Shown one piece after another: positions 1 through 5,041 of a DNA stretch of 5,041 bases. Each line of letters starts with the position of its first letter. The stretch's first letter is position 1. Source of the stretch: Porphyromonadaceae bacterium UBA7141 (GTDB lineage Bacteria; Bacteroidota; Bacteroidia; Bacteroidales; Muribaculaceae); the NCBI GenBank assembly GCA_002491945.1, contig DKWX01000037.1, forward strand, positions 31,407 to 36,447, given 5' to 3'. The notes beneath the pieces are model-generated. The model did not search any database. It had not been told where the DNA came from and worked only from the letters and a program-made list of their open reading frames with translations. The translations under genes and the position numbers were made by a program.

Positions 1-89
1 AGCGGCAAAAAAGAAGCCGCAGATTGTATAAAAGATATAAAGATTTACTTTCAGTTACTATCGGTTAAATTCGAACACGTACTTAAGTG
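1..89 (-). repeat. Interspersed MITE-like repeat, copy 1 (inverted, cut by window edge)
   Basis: Read on the minus strand, this segment reproduces the left part of the repeat seen at 1288-1470 and 2131-2310. It has the terminal motif GTGTTCGAATTTAA (complement of 65-78), then CCGATAG, an AAATCTTT block, ACAATCTGCGG, and the internal hairpin GCGGC-N9-GCCGC (2-6 with 16-20). Relative to copy 3 it carries roughly a dozen extra AT-rich bases between AAATCTTT and ACAATCTGCGG. The right half of the element would lie before base 1 and is not visible. It sits downstream of the mdh terminator, so it probably does not affect mdh transcription. The outer boundary is uncertain (about 78-89) because the terminal repeats diverge there. 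The shared blocks are seen directly; the MITE interpretation is inference. Confidence 0.75.
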
Positions 90-138
90 TTCTTAAACGA
101 CTTCCATAGCTATTGCATCCTGATACCGGAGAATAAAA

Positions 139-172
139 AAGCTGCCGGAAATATCGATATTCCCGGCAGCTT
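139..172 (-). terminator. Intrinsic terminator of mdh
   Basis: On the minus strand, 30 bases past the mdh stop codon, the transcript can fold into a long hairpin. AAGCTGCCGG pairs with CCGGCAGCTT (139-148 with 163-172), and the stem continues inward through the self-complementary AATATCGATATT (150-161). The only imperfect position, 149 with 162, is a G-U wobble in the minus-strand RNA. The complement of the A-run at 135-140 gives a U-tract immediately after the stem. On the plus strand there is no good U-run, so the site looks directional. It is a textbook rho-independent terminator for the leftward gene. Confidence 0.9.
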
Positions 173-201
173 CTTGATCATTTGGATGAAATAGGGTAAT
201 G

Positions 202-1215
202 TCAGCAGGTTTTTGCATCGAGGTTGGGGTTGTATTTGCCCCAGTCGGCGATAGGAGGCATGACGCCCATGCCGATGACTTCATCGCGGAGAGCGCAGAG
301 GTGTCGGTAGCTCTGGTCAAGAGATTTCTCCTCTTCGGGAGTGCCGCTTACAGGAGTGACCTTGACACCGTCCTTGCTTACAGTGGTCTCCATAGCCATC
401 ATGATGTGGGAGAATCTGTCGTTGTTGACATATGTTCCTACAGGCCAGCGGAATGTAGCGCCACCCATGGCTGCTGCAATCATCTCTATCGAGAGGTAGG
501 CGGGGCTTTGGAACGAACTGCGGCCGCGGAGGTCGATGATGTTCTTGCCACCCTGAATGACGCGTACCTTAAGTTCTTCCCAGTCTTGACGGGGGAGCTT
601 CTCAGTGCCGATTATTTCAGTGAGGGGCTTGCCGTCAACCTTTGTTGTGGATGCGTATACAGCCATTTGCTCGCCATGACCGCCGTATGTGCGGCAGTTG
701 ATGATTTCATCAGCCGGGAGACTGAAGTATTTCGAGAGTTCATTGCGCAGACGTGTGGAGTCAAGAGCCGCAAGCGTAGATACCTGCGAAGGCTTCAGAC
801 CTGAATACAGCAGTGTGATCAGACCGGTGATATCCGCCGGATTGAAAATGACCACAATATGTTTTACATCAGGGCAATATTCCTTGACGTTTTTACCGAA
901 CTCCTCGGCGATTGCGGCATTCCCTTTCAGAAGATCCTCACGCGTCATCCCGGCTTTACGGGCAGCGCCGCCGGAATTGACGATATATTTGGCATCTGTA
1001 AGAGCCTCCTTGATGTCAGAAGTATAGGTCAGATTCAGACCTTCGAATCCGCAATGCAGAAGTTCTTCGGCCACACCTTCGAGCCCCGGTGCGTAGGGGT
1101 CGTAAAGGCAAATGTTAGGGGTCAGACCCATCATTATGGCGGTCTGCGCCATGTTTGAACCGATCATGCCGGCTGCGCCGACAATTACGAGTTTGTCATT
1201 GGTCAGATAAGACAT
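202..1215 (-). CDS. mdh: Malate dehydrogenase (NAD-dependent)
   Basis: Cytoplasmic enzyme that interconverts malate and oxaloacetate with NAD(H), serving the TCA cycle or, in fermenting Bacteroidales, the reductive branch toward fumarate, succinate and propionate. The 337-residue product shows the full LDH/MDH signature: the nucleotide-binding GAAGMIG (13-19), an Asp at the end of the second strand (D39, expected for NAD rather than NADP), and the substrate-binding loop GGAARKAGMTREDLL (82-96) with R86 and R92. It also has NPAD (125-128), LDSTR (151-155) with the relay Asp152 and substrate Arg155, and GGHGE (178-182) with catalytic His180. Length matches the roughly 333-residue Bacteroidota form. 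The ATG at 1215 is preceded by AT-rich sequence without a Shine-Dalgarno motif, as is usual in this phylum, and the Rossmann motif lies at the expected distance from it. The gene is monocistronic: a strong terminator follows, and a divergent gene plus a repeat copy lie upstream. No obvious defect is seen. Confidence 0.97.
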   Translation of the reverse strand: MSYLTNDKLVIVGAAGMIGSNMAQTAIMMGLTPNICLYDPYAPGLEGVAEELLHCGFEGLNLTYTSDIKEALTDAKYIVNSGGAARKAGMTREDLLKGNAAIAEEFGKNVKEYCPDVKHIVVIFNPADITGLITLLYSGLKPSQVSTLAALDSTRLRNELSKYFSLPADEIINCRTYGGHGEQMAVYASTTKVDGKPLTEIIGTEKLPRQDWEELKVRVIQGGKNIIDLRGRSSFQSPAYLSIEMIAAAMGGATFRWPVGTYVNNDRFSHIMMAMETTVSKDGVKVTPVSGTPEEEKSLDQSYRHLCALRDEVIGMGVMPPIADWGKYNPNLDAKTC

Positions 1216-1287
1216 ACTATTATATAATTGAATTTTGTTGGTTTACGTCAGACATCAGTGGCGCGTCGGCACCCTGTCTGTATTAGA

Positions 1288-1470
1288 GCAAGAGTTCGAA
1301 TTTAAACGATAGTCAGTAAAAGAAACCTTTTCCACAATCTGCGGCCTCTTTATTGCCGCGCCCGGACTGCCGCTCTGTCGAATATGTTTGTATTCTTCTT
1401 TGCGTAGTGCCGTAATTGATTTAAAAACAATCTCTTACATATTGTATAGATTAAATTCGGACACTTGTTT
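1288..1470 (+). repeat. Interspersed MITE-like repeat, copy 2 (complete)
   Basis: Complete copy in the divergent intergenic space between mdh and the small exported-protein gene. Left end: GAGTTCGAATTTAA then ACGATAG (1292-1312). Right end: ATTAAATTCGGACACTTG (1450-1467). The two ends are inverted complements of each other over about 14-18 bases. Internal blocks shared with copy 3, in the same order and at near-identical spacing, are CCACAATCTGCGGC (1332-1345), hairpin GCGGC/GCCGC (1341-1345 with 1355-1359), GTCGAATATGTTT (1378-1389) and CATATTGTATA (1438-1448). There is no reading frame worth calling, so it is non-autonomous. No clean target-site duplication is visible; flanking TATTAGA (1281-1287) and TCTAATA (1474-1480) are inverted rather than direct. 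I do not recognise the parent family. Confidence 0.8.
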
Positions 1471-1471
1471 G
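1442..1471 (+). promoter_or_regulatory. Candidate Bacteroidota-type promoter for the small exported-protein gene
   Basis: The Bacteroidota housekeeping promoter has a -33 TTTG-like and a -7 TAnnTTTG element separated by about 19-21 bases. Here TTG (1442-1444) and CTTGTTTG (1464-1471) are separated by exactly 19 bases. The -7 match is incomplete: the TA is replaced by CT, while TTTG is intact. Most of the site lies in the right end of repeat copy 2. If used, the transcript would start near 1478 and carry a leader of about 120 bases. A perfect TATGTTTG at 1383-1390 is an alternative -7, but no -33 TTG lies at the right distance (nearest 27 bases upstream). Tentative. Confidence 0.25.
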
Positions 1472-1504
1472 AATCTAATAGAGAAATTATGACTGAAGAT
1501 AATC

Positions 1505-1560
1505 AATGAGAGTCACAGTCAATCATAAAATCTCATTTGCTTTAAAAACAAAGAATGAGA
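1505..1560 (+). promoter_or_regulatory. 5' leader with competing hairpins
   Basis: In the leader of the 1601 gene, AATGAGA occurs twice (1505-1511 and 1554-1560) and its complement TCTCATT once between them (1531-1537). The middle segment can pair with either one. The downstream pairing is better: 1531-1537 with 1554-1560, a two-base bulge (1538-1539), then 1540-1543 with 1550-1553, closing a six-base loop. The arms are seen directly. A switching role is only inference, and chance is plausible in such AT-rich DNA. No known riboswitch class is recognised. Confidence 0.3.
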
Positions 1561-1600
1561 GGAGATGGTTTTATAATAAACCCAAAAAGGATGATAGATT

Positions 1601-2134
1601 ATGAAAATGCTGCAGAAAGGAATTACGGTATTGTCATTGCTGATAGGGATATTGGCATGTATGGCGCAGAATTCGGCACCGGCTCCCGGTGCCGGTGGAG
1701 GCTACCGCCCGGGAGGCGGAGGTGGCACGGGACCAATGGGCGGCAACTCGGCACCGGCTCCCGGTGCCGGAGGCAGCTTTCAGCCGTCTGGTCCGGCCTG
1801 GGGTTCCCCCTGGGGAGGGGGCTGGCAGGCATCGCCGCCAGTGATTGTCAATCCTGCCCCCGGCCTTTACGGCGGGATGAATAATGGGATATGCAATGTG
1901 GTCGGTGTGGGATATGACGCGCAGGGTGTATGGCGCACTGTGCCTATGCGGGTGGCCTACAGCTGGAATGGCGCCCAATATAATGTGCAGGTGCTCAATG
2001 CCTGGAATCCCTGGACCGATATGTGGAACAGAGGGGTTGATGCTCCGGCATATAACACGACCTACTATCTGCGTGGAGGGACATATAATTTCTATGTCAT
2101 CCTTCCTACCGGCACTTACTATTTCAATCTGTGA
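1601..2134 (+). CDS. Small exported Gly/Pro-rich protein of unknown function
   Basis: The product is 177 residues and I do not recognise its family. It starts with an export signal: basic MKMLQK, then hydrophobic GITVLSLLIGILACMA (7-22). Cleavage by signal peptidase I before Q23 is plausible. ILAC (18-21 region, Cys20) also resembles a lipobox, so a lipoprotein is possible, but the residues after the Cys do not resemble the usual Bacteroidota surface-export signal. Residues 23-88 are a low-complexity Gly/Pro/Ala linker with NSAPAPGAGG repeated at 24-33 and 49-58. Residues 90-177 form a compact-looking, aromatic-rich, probably beta-rich domain ending in TYNFYVILPTGTYYFNL. The mature part has Arg and Asp but no Lys or Glu. 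The start is supported by AAAAAGGA (1584-1591) nine bases upstream of ATG, and by the signal peptide beginning there. The gene stands alone between two direct repeat copies and converges on the receptor gene. A surface, adhesive or periplasmic role is inference only. Confidence 0.8.
   Translation: MKMLQKGITVLSLLIGILACMAQNSAPAPGAGGGYRPGGGGGTGPMGGNSAPAPGAGGSFQPSGPAWGSPWGGGWQASPPVIVNPAPGLYGGMNNGICNVVGVGYDAQGVWRTVPMRVAYSWNGAQYNVQVLNAWNPWTDMWNRGVDAPAYNTTYYLRGGTYNFYVILPTGTYYFNL
1673..1770 (+). repeat. In-gene direct repeat, each unit a hairpin
   Basis: A 23-base stretch is repeated exactly at 1673-1695 and 1748-1770, 75 bases (25 codons) apart and in the same reading frame, encoding the core of the two NSAPAPGAGG units. 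Each copy is itself an inverted repeat: CGGCACCGG, three-base loop CTC, CCGGTGCCG (1674-1682 with 1686-1694, and 1749-1757 with 1761-1769). The nine-pair GC-rich stems would be very stable in mRNA. Nearby 1800-1821 adds further C-run/G-run pairing potential. Confidence 0.85.
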
Positions 2135-2310
2135 GTGTCCGAATTTAACCGATAGCAATTGAAAGGAAATCTTTCCCACAATCTGCGGCTTCTTTTTTGC
2201 CGCTTCCGGCGTGTCGTTGAGTCGAATATGTTTATATTATCCTTCACTGCACCGAAATCGACTAAGCCCCCGTTCCACATATTGTATAAATTAAATTTCA
2301 ACACTTACTC
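2131..2310 (+). repeat. Interspersed MITE-like repeat, copy 3 (complete)
   Basis: Complete copy in the same orientation as copy 2. Left end: GTGAGTGTCCGAATTTAA then CCGATAG (2131-2155). Right end: TTAAATTTCAACACTTAC (2291-2308), again an imperfect inverted complement of the left end. Internal blocks are CCACAATCTGCGGC (2176-2189), hairpin GCGGC/GCCGC (2185-2189 with 2199-2203), GTCGAATATGTTT (2221-2233) and CATATTGTATA (2278-2288). End-to-end spacing is within a few bases of copy 2. The left end overlaps the stop codon of the upstream gene (TGA 2132-2134), and the right end lies 8 bases before the 40-base palindrome. It contains no supported gene; short frames through it are spurious. Confidence 0.8.
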
Positions 2311-2315
2311 AGGAA

Positions 2316-2359
2316 TTAAGCGACAAGGAGACATCGGCCGATGTCTCCTTGTCGCTTGA
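2316..2359. terminator. Perfect 40-base palindrome, candidate bidirectional terminator
   Basis: Bases 2318-2337 are the exact reverse complement of 2338-2357, with no central spacer. The symmetry extends outward through a T-G position (2317/2358) and one more pair (2316/2359). It lies between two convergent genes, where a shared terminator is expected. However, neither strand has a convincing U-run directly after the stem: the plus strand continues GAGCAATGTGTTTTG and the minus strand TTAATTCC. Termination is therefore the likeliest role rather than a shown one; an mRNA 3'-end stabilising hairpin or a protein-binding palindrome is also possible. Confidence 0.55.
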
Positions 2360-2434
2360 GCAATGTGTTTTGTATGTGGACCCGGGATATGGTCAGACAT
2401 ACCCGTAACCATTGAGGCTCAGACATCATTCATG

Positions 2435-4891
2435 TCAGAACTCAGTCTCGCCATATCCGGAATTGTAACTCGGTTCGTCAATATTGTTCTTATTGTTCTG
2501 TTTGGCTTTCATGTTGCCGAAGGCATATTTGACGGAGAGGCTTATGTTTCGTCTGCCGCGCCAGCGTTCGTCATATTGTGTATAGCCGGTTCCATCGACA
2601 GTGCTCTTGAACTTTCTGGAATCAAACACATCCCGGCAATTCAGCGAGAACGACCAGTCACCCAGATTCTTGCGCAATGCCAGGTCAACACTCCATCCGC
2701 CCTGACGGCTTCCCTGAGCTGTCAGAGATTTGGAAGAATATCTTCCTGTGCCCTGAAAAGAAAGACTCCAGGGGAGTTTTACAGAAGCCATTATGCGTGC
2801 ATCCCAGGCAAAAGAATTGCGTGCCTTGCCGAAGAGGGGAAACTCTTTGCCTTCTGCATAATATGTAGTTGACCATGCTGAGATATGGTTGTTGTAGAGG
2901 TTGACGGTCGTAGTGAGGTCCAGACAACGGAAAAGAGAGTTCTTGGCCACAATCTCAATACCGGAGTTTGTCTGACGTCCGATATTATCCCAGGTAGTGT
3001 ACATGACATTGTTGTCGAGATATGACATCCGGTTCATCAGATTGCTGCTCTGTCTCAGATATGCCGATACAGAGATCATGTGCATGGTCCAGCTTTTGAG
3101 ATAGTTAAGCTCGAAAGAATTGGCGTATTCAGGTTCGAGTTCAGGATTACCGAAACTGATGTTGGCGGGATCCGAGATATTTCGGAAAGAATTCAGCTGT
3201 CCGCCGAATGGGCGACGGATGCGTCGGGTATAGTTGATTTGCAGTTCATTGTCCATCGGGAGCGAATAACTCAGGAAAGCCGATGGGAAAAGTGCGAAAT
3301 TATTCTTCCGGTACCAGTCGGAGGCTTCAGGCATCTCACCGTATTCAAGAGACTTTGTGCGGACTTGCCAGGCCTCGGCGCGTAATCCGGCAGAGAAACT
3401 GAAATCCTTCACCTTCCCGCCAAGAGTAAGATAGAGAGCAGAGATATTGTTGTTGTAGATGAAACGGTTGTACAGGTCCTTGGCCACAGACATCGACTCC
3501 TGATCCGGCCCCCGGAGAGTGTTGACAGGAGTATTTTCATGGTCATAATTACCCTGGAATCCGCTCTCAAGTTTAAGCCAGGACAGAATCTGGTTGGAAT
3601 AGTCGAGTTTGGCCTCCACATTATTGGAGTTAATATTCTGCGACTGTTGCTGCCAGAGGTCATAGTCAGGGGTGAATCCATCGTCAAACGCACGGTTTTC
3701 ATGATATGTATTGATGCCCGGTCCGCCCCAATGACTGTAGCCCACGTTCATGTCGAGCGTATGGTTATTGCTCCATTCATGACGGTAGCCCATTTCTACG
3801 TGACCGTTGCGCATGTCGTTCTTGTTGTTTGAAAACTGCGTGTTGGAATTCCAGTGGTCGGGCAGGGTTGAAGAATAGAGCGTATTCGAATAAGCCCTGC
3901 GATGGCCTAACATGCCGAAAGCGCTTGCAGAGAGCTGATCGGCATCCGAGAGATGATACGTAGCGCCGGCGCGGAGGAAGAGATTGTTGCCTCGGTTGTG
4001 GCTTTCAGAGTCCGAATAAAGGAACTCGCCGGAGTCATAGTCTCTTCGTGAAAGAGAGCCACCGGTATTGCGGCGCATACGGAACCCGACACTTGCGAAA
4101 GTCTCCCATTTGGCCGAATTATAATTGAAATTGACACTTGCATTTCCACCGCCATTGGTGTTGCCGCTTATTTCGGCCGACCCGAAATAGCCGCCTCTGC
4201 GATTCTTCTTCAATATTATATTGATGATACCGGAAGTCCCTTCAGGAGAATATTTTGCCGAAGGATTCGTGATTACTTCGATGCTTTCGATTGTCTCGGC
4301 CGGGATTTGTTCAAGAATCTGAGCCCGGTTGTCGGCCGTAAGCCCCGACTCCTTGCCATTTATCCAGACAGTGACGCTTGAATTTCCGCGCAAAGAGACT
4401 TCGCCGTCCTGGTCGACTTCAACAGAGGGGATTGATTCAAGGAGTTCGGAAGCCGACTGCCCGGCAGCTGCGATATTCGCGTCAACCTGAAAGACTTTCT
4501 TGTCGAGTTCGAAGCGCATCTGCGAACGCACACCTTCCACCACCACTTCCTGCAGCAGCTTCATATCAGTGGCCATCTTCAGTTCGCCGATATTGATGTT
4601 CTGACCGACAATAGTCACAGGGCGCTCCATATCGACATTGCCTACAGAAGATATCTTTATTATATATTTCCCGTCTTTTACCTTCGGGAGAGTGAATCGG
4701 CCTTCGAGGTCAGTCTCAGTGCCCACCGGGAGCGGATTGCGTTTGGCATCAAAAAGTTGCACTGTCACGAAATCGAGAGGTTCGCCCGATTCCTTGCTTG
4801 TCACCTGCCCGGTGATAGAGCCGTCGGCCAAAGCCAAGAGAGGAAAAAGGATGAGAGAAGTGGAAAGAAATGGTCGTACTATATGCTTCAT
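2435..4891 (-). CDS. TonB-dependent-receptor-like outer membrane beta-barrel protein
   Basis: The 818-residue product is an outer-membrane barrel of the Bacteroidota type. Signal peptide: MKHIVRPFLSTSLILFPLLALA (1-22). A carboxypeptidase-regulatory-like (CarboxypepD_reg) beta-sandwich spans about 24-106, with the typical TDLEGRFTLPKVKDGKY (60-76). A plug domain follows at about 113-229, with LQEVVVEG (113-120), RGNSSVTVWINGK (168-180) and YSPEGTSGIINIILKK (214-229). The rest is barrel, including the family-typical stretch RRPFGGQLNSF (559-569) and GNPELEPEYANSFELNY (581-597), best matching the OMP_b-brl_3 group rather than SusC. The last clear strand ends near 791, leaving a polar Asn/Lys-rich tail to Phe818. 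Length is normal for the group. No SusD-like partner or regulator adjoins it, so the substrate cannot be told. The ATG at 4891 is the only in-frame start back to the preceding stop and gives a proper signal peptide. There is no Shine-Dalgarno; a GC-rich 12-base tandem repeat touches the start instead. Confidence 0.93.
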   Translation of the reverse strand: MKHIVRPFLSTSLILFPLLALADGSITGQVTSKESGEPLDFVTVQLFDAKRNPLPVGTETDLEGRFTLPKVKDGKYIIKISSVGNVDMERPVTIVGQNINIGELKMATDMKLLQEVVVEGVRSQMRFELDKKVFQVDANIAAAGQSASELLESIPSVEVDQDGEVSLRGNSSVTVWINGKESGLTADNRAQILEQIPAETIESIEVITNPSAKYSPEGTSGIINIILKKNRRGGYFGSAEISGNTNGGGNASVNFNYNSAKWETFASVGFRMRRNTGGSLSRRDYDSGEFLYSDSESHNRGNNLFLRAGATYHLSDADQLSASAFGMLGHRRAYSNTLYSSTLPDHWNSNTQFSNNKNDMRNGHVEMGYRHEWSNNHTLDMNVGYSHWGGPGINTYHENRAFDDGFTPDYDLWQQQSQNINSNNVEAKLDYSNQILSWLKLESGFQGNYDHENTPVNTLRGPDQESMSVAKDLYNRFIYNNNISALYLTLGGKVKDFSFSAGLRAEAWQVRTKSLEYGEMPEASDWYRKNNFALFPSAFLSYSLPMDNELQINYTRRIRRPFGGQLNSFRNISDPANISFGNPELEPEYANSFELNYLKSWTMHMISVSAYLRQSSNLMNRMSYLDNNVMYTTWDNIGRQTNSGIEIVAKNSLFRCLDLTTTVNLYNNHISAWSTTYYAEGKEFPLFGKARNSFAWDARIMASVKLPWSLSFQGTGRYSSKSLTAQGSRQGGWSVDLALRKNLGDWSFSLNCRDVFDSRKFKSTVDGTGYTQYDERWRGRRNISLSVKYAFGNMKAKQNNKNNIDEPSYNSGYGETEF

Positions 4892-4892
4892 A

Positions 4893-4916
4893 GCCGTCAG
4901 ACCGGCCGTCAGACCG
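4893..4916 (-). repeat. 12-base tandem duplication at the receptor start codon
   Basis: GCCGTCAGACCG occurs twice back to back (4893-4904 and 4905-4916), without mismatch, one base from the start codon of the receptor gene. On the coding strand the mRNA reads two units of CGGUCUGACGGC just before U-AUG. Each unit contains the small palindrome GTCAGAC, and the two are spaced about one helical turn apart. The GC-rich character contrasts with the AT-rich DNA beyond it and with the usual A-rich start regions of Bacteroidota. It occupies the ribosome-binding region, so it may influence translation; this is inference. Confidence 0.8.
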
Positions 4917-5041
4917 ATCGAATATTTGGTTGAAAATTCAGGGTTTATGTAAATATGACTTATGTAGAGATTGAAGGTTTATTCCATATATTCTAAGAAA
5001 TGTTAACATAATGAGAATATGTAACAATAGTTCGTTAAAAA

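Noticed and set aside
199..804. Long plus-strand open frame opposite mdh
   Set aside because: It lies wholly antisense to a gene with all catalytic motifs intact, and its translation has no recognisable domain or start context.
1281..1483. TATTAGAG (1281-1288) and TAATAGAG (1476-1483) as a target-site duplication of repeat copy 2
   Set aside because: One mismatch, set back from the right terminus by several bases, and nothing comparable flanks copy 3; more likely chance in AT-rich sequence.
1555..1884. Plus-strand frame starting upstream of the small gene in another frame
   Set aside because: Arg/Gly-rich translation typical of out-of-frame reading of GC-rich sequence; it overlaps the better-supported gene.
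1634..2179. Minus-strand open frame opposite the small exported-protein gene
   Set aside because: It has no signal, domain or start context, and runs antisense through the repeat and low-complexity coding region; the plus-strand frame has a Shine-Dalgarno-like site and a signal peptide.
2159..2359. Short frames through repeat copy 3 and the palindrome on both strands
   Set aside because: They run across the repeat and the palindrome and resemble no protein; the corresponding frame is not preserved in copy 2.
2372..2402. Nested inverted repeat GTATGT/ACATAC with inner GACC/GGTC as a terminator for the receptor gene
   Set aside because: Short arms with internal mismatches and no U-run on the minus strand; the 40-base palindrome is the stronger candidate.
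2435..4891. SusC-type glycan importer within a polysaccharide utilisation locus
   Set aside because: The barrel signature fits the OMP_b-brl_3 group, length is about 820 rather than about 1000 residues, and no SusD, glycosidase or regulator adjoins it.
5028..5041. AGTTCGTTAAAAA at the right window edge as the start of a fourth repeat copy
   Set aside because: Too few bases, missing three central bases of the terminal motif, and cut by the window end.

Overview
The window looks like ordinary chromosomal DNA from a member of the Bacteroidota, most likely order Bacteroidales. Three things point there: an outer-membrane beta-barrel receptor with an N-terminal carboxypeptidase-regulatory-like domain, a malate dehydrogenase of the long (about 335-residue) form, and AT-rich start regions that mostly lack a Shine-Dalgarno sequence. 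The moderate GC content and gene style would fit a gut lineage such as Muribaculaceae, but that is inference.

Layout: bases 1-89 hold the visible part of an inverted copy of an interspersed repeat. Bases 139-172 form a clear intrinsic terminator for mdh, which runs leftward (1215 to 202). The 385-base gap 1216-1600 holds a second, complete repeat copy (about 1288-1470), a weak candidate promoter at its right edge and a leader with competing hairpins. The gene at 1601-2134 (rightward) encodes a small exported Gly/Pro-rich protein of unknown function. A third repeat copy (about 2131-2310) begins on that gene's stop codon and is followed by a perfect 40-base palindrome (2318-2357). The palindrome lies between this gene and the convergent receptor gene (4891 to 2435, leftward). 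In 2360-2434 I see nothing convincing. Upstream of the receptor are a perfect 12-base tandem duplication touching the start codon and then AT-rich DNA to the window end, with no promoter I can support.

The three genes do not form an operon and have no evident shared pathway: one is central metabolism, one a small envelope or secreted protein, one an outer-membrane receptor without a SusD partner. What links the window is the repeat family. Three copies of a roughly 170-180-base element with about 14-18-base terminal inverted repeats occupy the intergenic spaces around mdh and the small gene. The element looks like a MITE or other non-autonomous IS-related repeat, although no convincing target-site duplication is visible. 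It is the best candidate here for something undescribed.
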